Part shown: piece after piece, positions 43,927-49,208 of the stretch
Position numbering within the stretch: the stretch's first letter is position 1
Layout: each line of letters starts with the position of its first letter
DNA from: Castellaniella sp. UBA6218
GTDB taxonomy: Bacteria > Pseudomonadota > Gammaproteobacteria > Burkholderiales > Burkholderiaceae_B
NCBI GenBank assembly: GCA_002421865.1
Contig: DISE01000137.1
Location: 1-49,208 of the forward strand
Direction: 5' to 3'
Length of the DNA stretch: 49,208 nt
Notes under the pieces: generated by a model
The model's database searches: none
Seen by the model: only the letters and a program-made list of their open reading frames with translations
Told to the model about the DNA's origin: nothing
Made by a program: the position numbers and the translations under genes

Positions 43927-43927
43927 G
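43857..43927. repeat. Intergenic GC repeat, copy 2, with flanking 20-bp duplication
   Basis: The inverted repeat CCCCCTTGG / CCAAGGGGG (43860-43868 and 43886-43894) belongs to the same family as the element at 10368-10420. It is flanked by a 20-bp direct repeat (43837-43856 and 43908-43927, one mismatch) that contains the start codon region of queC. Confidence 0.75.
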
Positions 43928-44591
43928 CCGTGGCCGGCAGGGCTTCGCGCCGGCGCATGAAGCGGGTGATCGCGTTCAGGGCGACGCCGTACATCGGCAC
44001 GAACAGCAACAGGCTGACGGTCAGTTTGATGACGTAGTCGACGGCGGCGATCTCCCCCCAGTGGGCGGCCATGAAGGGGTTGCTGCTGCGCCAGAAGGCG
44101 ATGCCGAAGAAGGCCACCGTGTCCAGCGCCTGGCCGAGCACGGCGGACGCGGCGGGTGCGATCCACCATTGCACGTAGTCGCGCCGCATGCGGTCGAACA
44201 CGTACACGTCCAGGAGCTGGCCCAGGACGTAGGCCGCGAAGCTGGCGAAGGCGATGCGGAACACGAAGAGGTTGAATGTGCCCAGCGCCTCGAAGCCCTT
44301 GAAGCCGCCTTCGTGGAACAGGACCGACACGACGTAGGAGGCGGCCAGCGCCGGGATCATGGCGCGCAGGATCACCCGGCGCGCGGGATTCTTGCCGATC
44401 AGGCGCACGGTCAGGTCGGTGGCCAGGAAGATGAAGGGAAAGCTGAAGGCGCCCCAGGTGCTGTGGAAGCCGAACAGTTCGATGGGCAACTGCACCAGGT
44501 AGTTGCTGGCGATGATGACCAGGATGTGGAACGCGACCAGCAGGGCGAGCCAGAACGATGTCCGCGGGTGCGGAACGGATGCGGATTTCAT
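43923..44591 (-). CDS. yhhQ: Queuosine precursor transporter, YhhQ family
   Basis: A 222-residue membrane protein with about six helices (FWLALLVAFHILVIIASNYLVQLPIELFG; FIFLATDLTVRLIGKNPARRVI; FVFRIAFASFAAYVLGQLLDVYVFDRMR). These are the hallmarks of the YhhQ/COG1738 family, which imports preQ0/preQ1. The ATG at 44591 is chosen over one at 44627 because AAAGG lies 5 bp before it and the upstream ATG falls inside a riboswitch-like stem. It is cotranscribed with queC. Confidence 0.92.
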   Translation of the reverse strand: MKSASVPHPRTSFWLALLVAFHILVIIASNYLVQLPIELFGFHSTWGAFSFPFIFLATDLTVRLIGKNPARRVILRAMIPALAASYVVSVLFHEGGFKGFEALGTFNLFVFRIAFASFAAYVLGQLLDVYVFDRMRRDYVQWWIAPAASAVLGQALDTVAFFGIAFWRSSNPFMAAHWGEIAAVDYVIKLTVSLLLFVPMYGVALNAITRFMRRREALPATA

Positions 44592-44596
44592 GCGGA

Positions 44597-44629
44597 CCTT
44601 TTTGATGGATGGGGTGAGGGAACCCATGG
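44597..44629 (-). promoter_or_regulatory. Candidate preQ1 class I riboswitch controlling yhhQ
   Basis: Read on the minus strand: stem ATGGG (44623-44627) with CCCAT (44609-44613) and a pyrimidine-rich loop starting TTCCC. An A-rich tail (CATCAAAAAGG, ending 44597) follows. Its final GG can pair with loop cytosines to form the preQ1-I pseudoknot. The layout matches the short preQ1-I aptamers such as that of Thermoanaerobacter tengcongensis (stem, 11-nt loop, A-rich tail, GG). The GG is part of the ribosome-binding site, so ligand binding would block translation. Confidence 0.65.
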
Positions 44630-44646
44630 ATTGAGGCGGTGCAGGG

Positions 44647-44660
44647 GCGCATTATACGCC
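44647..44660 (-). promoter_or_regulatory. -10 element upstream of yhhQ
   Basis: TATAAT occurs on the minus strand within GGCGTATAATGCGC, about 20 bp upstream of the riboswitch stem. No good -35 box was seen. Confidence 0.5.
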
Positions 44661-44811
44661 GGTCCGGCGCCGTGCATCCGAAGGGGGATCGGCCGGACGG
44701 GTGGTTCCAGGCGGGCGTCGGCGCGACCCGTTCCGCCCTGTGGCGGATGCGCTGTGGCCCCTCTCGGCGTGGTAATCTGGTCTTCTTCGTGATGCGCGTG
44801 CGGGGCTGATC

Positions 44812-45726
44812 ATGCGGGATCCATACCAGGTGCTCGGCGTGGCGCGGACGGCGTCGCTCGACGAGATCAAGAAGGCCTATCGGGGCCTGGCAAAGAGACT
44901 GCATCCGGACCTGAATCCGGGCGACAAGGCGGCCGAGGAAAAATTCAAGGACGTCTCCGTAGCCTACGGCCTGCTCGGCGATCCTGAAAAGCGCCGGCGG
45001 TTCGATGCGGGCGAGATCGATGCCAGCGGCGCCGAACAGCCCAAACGCCAGTTCTATCGGGACTTCGCCTCGGCCGATCACGGCCGGAACCCTTACACCA
45101 GCGACGCGGGCTATGCGGATTTCACGGATTTCGCGGATGACGACGTGTTTGCGGAGATCCTGCGTCGCGGCCGTGAGGCCCGCGCCAACCAGCGGGGCGA
45201 GGACCGTCTCTACAGCCTGTCGATCCGTTTCGTCGAATCCGTGACGGGGGCCGACAAGCGGATCACCCTGCCCGACGGCGGCACGCTGGATGTGACGATT
45301 CCGCCCGGGATGCTCGACGGCCAGATGTTGCGCCTGAAAGGCAAGGGCGCGCCTGGCCGGGGGGCTGGCGGACCCGGCGATGCGCTGATCCGGGTCGAGG
45401 TGCTGCCCGACCCGCGCTTCAAGCAGGATGGCGCCAACGTCATCGTGGAATTGCCGGTGTCCCTGTCCGAGGCGGTCCTGGGCGGCGAGGTGCGGGTGCC
45501 GACCCCGACAGGCGATGTGATGCTGACGATCCCGAGGCACTCCAGCAGCGGCGCCACGCTGCGTCTGAAGGGCAAGGGCGCGCCGCGCCGCGAAGGGGGA
45601 TTCGGGGACGAGCTCGTCAAGCTGAGGATCGTGCTGCCGAAGTCGCCCGATCCCGAGCTCGATGCGTTCGTTGCCCGGTGGGAAAAGGGCAAGGCCCACG
45701 ATCCGCGCGGAGGTGAATCATCATGA
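44812..45726 (+). CDS. cbpA: DnaJ-class co-chaperone CbpA
   Basis: A 304-residue J-domain protein. The J-domain occupies about 1-68 with HPD at 31-33 (LAKRLHPDLNPGDKAAEEKF). It lacks the zinc-finger cysteines of DnaJ. After a linker come two C-terminal substrate-binding domains with repeated LRLKGKGAPG motifs. It stimulates DnaK; in E. coli it is also nucleoid-associated. It overlaps the downstream cbpM gene by 4 bp, as is typical. Confidence 0.93.
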   Translation: MRDPYQVLGVARTASLDEIKKAYRGLAKRLHPDLNPGDKAAEEKFKDVSVAYGLLGDPEKRRRFDAGEIDASGAEQPKRQFYRDFASADHGRNPYTSDAGYADFTDFADDDVFAEILRRGREARANQRGEDRLYSLSIRFVESVTGADKRITLPDGGTLDVTIPPGMLDGQMLRLKGKGAPGRGAGGPGDALIRVEVLPDPRFKQDGANVIVELPVSLSEAVLGGEVRVPTPTGDVMLTIPRHSSSGATLRLKGKGAPRREGGFGDELVKLRIVLPKSPDPELDAFVARWEKGKAHDPRGGESS

Positions 45727-45998
45727 TCATGACCAAGCAGGAATTCCTGGTCAGCGCGAACATCAGGGAACAGACCCTGGAATTCTGGCTGGAGCGGCGG
45801 TGGCTCATTCCGGATGACGCCGCGTCCGAGGTCCGCTTCTCCGAATGCGACATCGCGCGGGCGGTCCTGATCCAGGACCTGCAGCGGGATTTCGGCGTCA
45901 ATGAAGCGGGCATCGACCTGATTCTGCATCTGGTGGACCAGCTCCATGGCGCGCGGCAGGCGCTGAGCCTGCTGCGCGAGTCGCCGCGTTTCAAGTGA
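45723..45998 (+). CDS. cbpM: Chaperone modulator CbpM
   Basis: A 91-residue helical protein resembling a MerR-type module (TLEFWLERRWLIPDDAASEVRFSECDIARAVLIQDLQRDFGVNEAGIDLILHLVDQLHG). CbpM binds the J-domain of CbpA and inhibits it. The start overlaps the cbpA stop; a second ATG two codons on is possible. Confidence 0.88.
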   Translation: MIMTKQEFLVSANIREQTLEFWLERRWLIPDDAASEVRFSECDIARAVLIQDLQRDFGVNEAGIDLILHLVDQLHGARQALSLLRESPRFK

Positions 45999-46023
45999 GG
46001 CGGGCGGCGACTTTCTCCGGCCG

Positions 46024-46245
46024 TCATTCCACTTCCTCGATCCGCTCGACCTCGGACTTGTTGACCTTGACGTCGCGGCCGCCTTTTTCGTAAGTGACGA
46101 AGCCGTCGTCCGTATCGGTGACCGGCGCGTCGGCGGTATAGTCTGTCCGGCCGTCGCGCGTGGTGACGGTCGAGGGTGTCGAGCACGCGGCCAGGACGCC
46201 ACTGACTGCGAGGATGGCAAGGGTCGCAAGGATCGTCTTTGACAT
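46024..46245 (-). CDS. YgdI/YgdR-type lipoprotein
   Basis: A 73-residue lipoprotein: signal MSKTILATLAILAVSGVLA followed by the lipobox LAAC (C20 or so lipidated). A small beta domain follows (TVTTRDGRTDYTADAPVTDTDDGFVTYEKGGRDVKVNKSEVERIEEVE), the YgdI/YgdR bacterial SH3-like fold. Function unknown. CTC-rich DNA on the plus strand gives a GGAGA ribosome-binding site before its ATG. Convergent with cbpM. Confidence 0.9.
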   Translation of the reverse strand: MSKTILATLAILAVSGVLAACSTPSTVTTRDGRTDYTADAPVTDTDDGFVTYEKGGRDVKVNKSEVERIEEVE

Positions 46246-46518
46246 GAGAGTCTCCTGAAAAAACGGTCTCATGGACACCTTATCAAGGTCTTGCGGGCGG
46301 CATTGTAAGCAGGCCCGACAGCGGGCCGGGACGGACGCCCGCCGCGATCGGCCCCGAGGCCCTTGGCTGCAGCCGGGAATGGACGGGGCGCGGCCAAGGG
46401 CGCGGCTGTAAGCGCCACTGACAAAATCACACGGAAGCGGCCATGCTTGCGGGCGTCGTGTAACGGTGGTTCGGACATGTATCCTCACCGGACTGAAACG
46501 ATGGGAAAGAGGCCATCC

Positions 46519-47388
46519 ATGAAACTGCCAGCCATCCTGCTGGGTATTGCCATGATGATCGCGGGGGTGTGCGCCCGCGCCGCGCCGGCGGCCGACGATG
46601 CGATTCTTGCGAAGGCCCGCGAGATCGAGGGCAGGCTGGGCGCGCGCGTGGGCCTGGTGATCCAGGACACCGGGGATGGCCGAAGCTGGCGTTATCGGGC
46701 CGAGGAACGGTTCCCCATGATGAGCACCTTCAAGGCGCTCGCTTGCGGCGCGCTGCTGCATCGGGCGGACGAGGGCGGGGGCGACCTGGAAAAGACGGTG
46801 CTGGTCGCGCAGGCCGATCTGGTCCCTTATGCGCCTGTCTCGAAAGCGTGGGTCGGGCGGCGGGTCGCCCTGGGCGATCTCTGCGCGGCCACGATGCGCA
46901 CGAGCGATAACGTGGCCGCCAACAAGGTCTTGGAGTCCATCGGCGGCCCGGGGGCCGTGACGGCATTCGTGCGCGGCTTCGGCGACCGGACGACGCGTCT
47001 CGACCGATACGAGCCCGGCCTGAATGAAGGAACGCCGGGTGACGCCAGGGACACGAGCTCGCCCGCGGCGATGGCGGATACCCTGCGCGCGCTCGTGCTC
47101 GGTGACGTGCTGTCGGCCTCTTCGAAAGCGAGGCTGACCGAGTGGCTGGTGGGCAACGAAGTGGGCGGCCCGCTTCTGCGCGCCGGCATTCCCCGGACAT
47201 GGCGTATCGGCGACCGGACGGGGGCGGGCGGACATGGCTCGCGTGGCGTGATCGCGGTGATGTGGCCCACCGCGCGCGCGCCGGTCGTGGCGGCGATCTA
47301 CATCACCGGCACCGATGCCTCGATGGAGGATCGCAACGCGGCCATCGCCGGACTGGGCGCGGCCCTGGCAGCGGAAATTTCCCGGTGA
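46519..47388 (+). CDS. Class A beta-lactamase, carbenicillinase (RTG) type
   Basis: A 289-residue secreted serine hydrolase. The ATG at 46519 has AAAGAGG 6 bp upstream and gives the signal MKLPAILLGIAMMIAGVCARAAPA. Active-site motifs are S69-T-F-K72, S129-D-N131, E165 in EPGLNE, and R233-T-G. Cysteines C76 and C122 match the disulfide pair of TEM/CARB enzymes. The arginine in place of lysine in KTG is the mark of the carbenicillinase (RTG) subgroup, which includes BOR-1 of Bordetella. Penicillin hydrolysis is predicted; the spectrum needs assay. No linked regulator or mobile element is seen, so it is probably chromosomal and resident. Confidence 0.9.
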   Translation: MKLPAILLGIAMMIAGVCARAAPAADDAILAKAREIEGRLGARVGLVIQDTGDGRSWRYRAEERFPMMSTFKALACGALLHRADEGGGDLEKTVLVAQADLVPYAPVSKAWVGRRVALGDLCAATMRTSDNVAANKVLESIGGPGAVTAFVRGFGDRTTRLDRYEPGLNEGTPGDARDTSSPAAMADTLRALVLGDVLSASSKARLTEWLVGNEVGGPLLRAGIPRTWRIGDRTGAGGHGSRGVIAVMWPTARAPVVAAIYITGTDASMEDRNAAIAGLGAALAAEISR

Positions 47389-47437
47389 TGCCGGGGAACC
47401 CTGGCCGCGCGCCACATTCCTGCGTACACTTCCCGGC

Positions 47438-48052
47438 ATGCTGCGCATCGACAATCTCACCAAGCGTTACGGCGACCAGCTCGTCTTCCAGGAACTGAAC
47501 CAGGTGTTCGGACCCGGATGCGTGGCGCTGTGCGAAGAAGAAAGCACCGGCAAATCCACCCTGCTGGGTATCGTCGCGGGCATGATCGCGCCCGATGCGG
47601 GCGACGTCTGGATCGGCGGGCATTCGATGGTCCGTGAGCCCGCCCTGGCCAAGGCCCGACTGGCCCATGTGCCCGACGATTGCCTGGTGTTTCCCTCGCT
47701 GACGGGACGGGGGCTGCTCGAACAGGTCGCCACGGAGAATCGGGCGACCCTCGACGGCGATGTGCTCGACCTGGCCCGCCGGCTTGGGCTGGAGCCGCAT
47801 CTGGACAAGCGCTTCGAGCAGATGTCGACGGGGACGCGGCGCAAGGTCTTTCTGACGGCCGCCGCCCTGGGCGATCCGGCCGTCGTCGTCGCGGACGGCC
47901 CGGGCAACGGGCTGGACGCCCAGGCTCGCGCCGTGCTGGCCGATCAGTTCAGGCTCTGGGCACAGGACCGCCTCGTGCTGTTCGCCAGTCATGACGCCGA
48001 GCTGGTGCGGGCGTGCGGGGCGAGGGAGACCGGGTTGGCAGCGCTGCGCTAG
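47438..48052 (+). CDS. Solitary ABC-type ATPase with degenerate motifs
   Basis: A 204-residue ABC ATPase domain (MLRIDNLTKRYGDQLVFQELNQVF). Walker A is altered: CEEESTGKST, with E33 in place of the first glycine of GxxxxGKST. The signature reads MSTGTRRK in place of LSGGQ. In Walker B the catalytic glutamate is replaced (VVVADGPGNGLD, glycine after the aspartate). The switch histidine is kept (FASHDAEL). No permease gene is adjacent. It may bind ATP weakly or act without hydrolysis; decay towards a pseudogene is also possible, though the frame is intact. Confidence 0.75.
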   Translation: MLRIDNLTKRYGDQLVFQELNQVFGPGCVALCEEESTGKSTLLGIVAGMIAPDAGDVWIGGHSMVREPALAKARLAHVPDDCLVFPSLTGRGLLEQVATENRATLDGDVLDLARRLGLEPHLDKRFEQMSTGTRRKVFLTAAALGDPAVVVADGPGNGLDAQARAVLADQFRLWAQDRLVLFASHDAELVRACGARETGLAALR

Positions 48053-48055
48053 CAG

Positions 48056-48676
48056 CTAGCCGGCGCCCCGCAGCCACGCCAGATAGGCCGAGCGGGTCGT
48101 GTCGGACACCGCGTCCAGCGCTTGCTGGTGCTTCACCTGATGCCGCAGCGCCAGACGCGCGTCGGCCACGGATCGCGACTTGCAGTACCAGTGGCAACTG
48201 TGCTGCAGTAGATAGAGTTCCGCCGACAGATGGTAGGCACGGTCCTTCGGATTCATATGGCTTTCGTTGTCCACGACATGCCGCAGGCCGGCCGCGTGGA
48301 TCCGCAGCAGCGCGCGGAAATCCCGCGTCGGTACGGGCAGGAAGCGCTCGGCGTACGGCACGCAGAACGGCAGCATGCTCATGCGGGTGGCCTGTTCGCT
48401 TTCCCGTTGCATGGCGTCGGCCAGCGATTGCGCCTGCGCCGCCACCGTGCGTTCTGTCTGGGCGAAGCTTTCCAGCACCTGGGTCTGGCGTGCCTCGGTC
48501 GTTTCGTGGATGGCGCGGGTGTAGCCCTGCGTCAGGGTCTCCATGCCATGTTCGAGCCGCAGCCCGGCCAGGTGATGCCCGAGCAGGGCGATGCGGGCGC
48601 GCTGGTAGCGCATGCGCAGCACCAGCCATGCCGCAACGGCGATCAATAAGGAAGAGGCGATATCCATAGCGGGCAT
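48056..48676 (-). CDS. Membrane-anchored hypothetical protein
   Basis: A 206-residue protein I do not recognise. An N-terminal transmembrane segment (DIASSLLIAVAAWLVLRMRY) is followed by a basic stretch. A long helical, probably coiled-coil part comes next (about 45-100: TRAIHETTEARQTQVLESFAQTERTVAAQAQSLADAMQRESEQ). A C-terminal helical domain has a tyrosine/histidine/cysteine patch (YLLQHSCHWYCKSRSVAD). Starts at 48676 and 48667 are equally plausible. It is convergent with the solitary ATPase gene, only 3 bp apart. No function is assigned. Confidence 0.6.
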   Translation of the reverse strand: MPAMDIASSLLIAVAAWLVLRMRYQRARIALLGHHLAGLRLEHGMETLTQGYTRAIHETTEARQTQVLESFAQTERTVAAQAQSLADAMQRESEQATRMSMLPFCVPYAERFLPVPTRDFRALLRIHAAGLRHVVDNESHMNPKDRAYHLSAELYLLQHSCHWYCKSRSVADARLALRHQVKHQQALDAVSDTTRSAYLAWLRGAG

Positions 48677-48757
48677 TCTATAGTGAGGAATGCCCGCCCG
48701 TGGCCGCGGCTTGCCCATCAGCCACGGTGTATTCCGATGGATCCTGACACGAAAAAC

Positions 48758-48791
48758 AAAAAGGCCCAAACCGAAGTCTGGGCCTTTTTTT
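48758..48791 (-). terminator. Terminator of tRNA-Gly (bidirectional)
   Basis: AAAAAGGCCCA and TGGGCCTTTTTT form an 11-bp stem around a 10-nt loop, flanked by A and T runs. It lies just beyond the 3' end of the tRNA on the minus strand. Confidence 0.9.
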
Positions 48792-48795
48792 GATC

Positions 48796-48871
48796 TGGAG
48801 CGGGAAACGAGTCTCGAACTCGCGACCTCAACCTTGGCAAGGTTGCGCTCTACCAACTGAGCTATTCCCGC
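48796..48871 (-). tRNA. tRNA-Gly (anticodon GCC)
   Basis: A 76-nt tRNA including the encoded CCA. On the minus strand the acceptor GCGGGAA pairs with TTCCCGC. The D-arm is AGCTCAGTTGGTAGAGC, the anticodon loop CTTGCCA reads GCC, and the T-arm is GCGAGTTCGAGTCTCGT. It is the only tRNA in the window and stands alone between its own promoter and terminator. Confidence 0.96.
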
Positions 48872-48898
48872 GTTTTTAGCTATTCAGCTAAGCCTTGC

Positions 48899-49033
48899 AT
48901 TGTAAGGTGTATTTTTTAGTCTGTCAAATCGTTTGATTCTTCAGATCAGGCTTCAGACCTTTGAAAGGCGCTGCTGCCGGTACGCAATCAAGCAAGAGGC
49001 AGAACTATAAAGCACGATATCCAGGCCTGTCAA
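48899..49033 (-). promoter_or_regulatory. Two tandem sigma-70 promoters for tRNA-Gly
   Basis: On the minus strand the proximal promoter has TTGACA (48922-48927), 17 bp, TACAAT (48899-48904). The distal one has TTGACA (49028-49033), 17 bp, TTATAG (49005-49010). Both -35 boxes lie in an identical 11-bp string, CGATTTGACAG. No second tRNA was found between them. Confidence 0.75.
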
Positions 49034-49116
49034 ATCGCCCGGACACCCGCCCCGAAACCCGTCCATCCGAAGCCCGCGCGGTATGCTTACGCCTTCCACT
49101 TCAGCCCTCTTGCCTC

Positions 49117-49208
49117 ATGTCCGTCCAGCCCCTCGTCTTCTCCGATCAGGACCTGCAAGCCCGCAACACCCTGGGCCTGCCGGCGCGGGCCGCCGTGGCG
49201 GTCCTGGA
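49117..49208 (+). CDS. murB: UDP-N-acetylenolpyruvoylglucosamine reductase, N-terminus (truncated by window edge)
   Basis: The first 30 codons of a plus-strand gene run off the right edge: MSVQPLVFSDQDLQARNTLGLPARA. The NTLGLPARA segment matches the NTFGI/NTLGL start of the MurB FAD-binding domain, which reduces enolpyruvyl-UDP-GlcNAc in peptidoglycan synthesis. The visible part is short, so the assignment rests on this motif. Confidence 0.7.
   Translation, partial: MSVQPLVFSDQDLQARNTLGLPARAAVAVL

Noticed and set aside
44592..44627. Upstream ATG at 44627 as the yhhQ start
   Set aside because: It lies in the riboswitch-like stem, lacks a ribosome-binding site and adds 12 residues with no membrane-protein character; 44591 has AAAGG at good spacing.

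Overview
The window is high-GC DNA from a betaproteobacterium of the Burkholderiales, most likely the Alcaligenaceae (the Bordetella/Achromobacter/Castellaniella group). The support is the gene content (slpA-ispH pair, Dpp and Liv type ABC operons, zinc-free L33 and type B L31), a tmRNA proteolysis tag reading ANDERFALAA, an R-T-G class A beta-lactamase of carbenicillinase type, and intergenic CCCCCTTGGGGGG repeats. The species cannot be named from the sequence alone. Genes are tightly packed, with many ATGA start/stop overlaps, and almost every long antisense ORF is a GC-frame shadow.

Layout. 1-2.2 kb: 5' end of leuS, rpmB-rpmG and a Bcr/CflA drug exporter, all on the minus strand. 2.3-7.05 kb: cyclopropane fatty acid synthase, then a three-gene glycine betaine/proline type ABC importer. 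7.05-11.5 kb, minus: MATE exporter, membrane glycosyltransferase, rpmE2 and radC. 11.5-15.3 kb, plus: slpA, ispH, a beta-hydroxyacid dehydrogenase and a DUF945 protein. 15.5-21.7 kb, plus: complete dppABCDF-type peptide importer and a HIT hydrolase. 22.1-27.1 kb, plus: branched-chain amino acid type importer whose second permease and first ATPase are fused. 27.2-36.0 kb: ribA, a PAS-PAS-GGDEF-EAL protein, a second GT-C transferase, lipA, a pirin, a small secreted protein, a dienelactone hydrolase and mtfA.

36.1-42.2 kb looks like an accessory block inserted next to the tmRNA gene. It holds a minus-strand set that reads arsR-arsC-acr3-pyp-pcl, followed by a LexA-controlled umuDC pair. pyp encodes photoactive yellow protein with all chromophore-site residues conserved. 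pcl encodes a shortened AMP-forming ligase whose N-terminus looks like an acyl carrier protein and carries a DLGADSL motif. Together they would make a p-coumaroyl-loaded blue-light sensor. No tyrosine ammonia lyase gene is present in the window, so p-coumarate would have to come from outside or from a distant locus. This is the most interesting system here.

42.2-49.2 kb: a PhzF protein; a queuosine cassette (yhhQ, a 24-codon mini-ORF created by a repeat insertion, queC) behind a candidate preQ1-I riboswitch; cbpA-cbpM; a YgdI-type lipoprotein; the beta-lactamase; a solitary ABC ATPase with degenerate catalytic motifs; a membrane-anchored hypothetical protein; tRNA-Gly(GCC) with two tandem promoters; and the first codons of murB.
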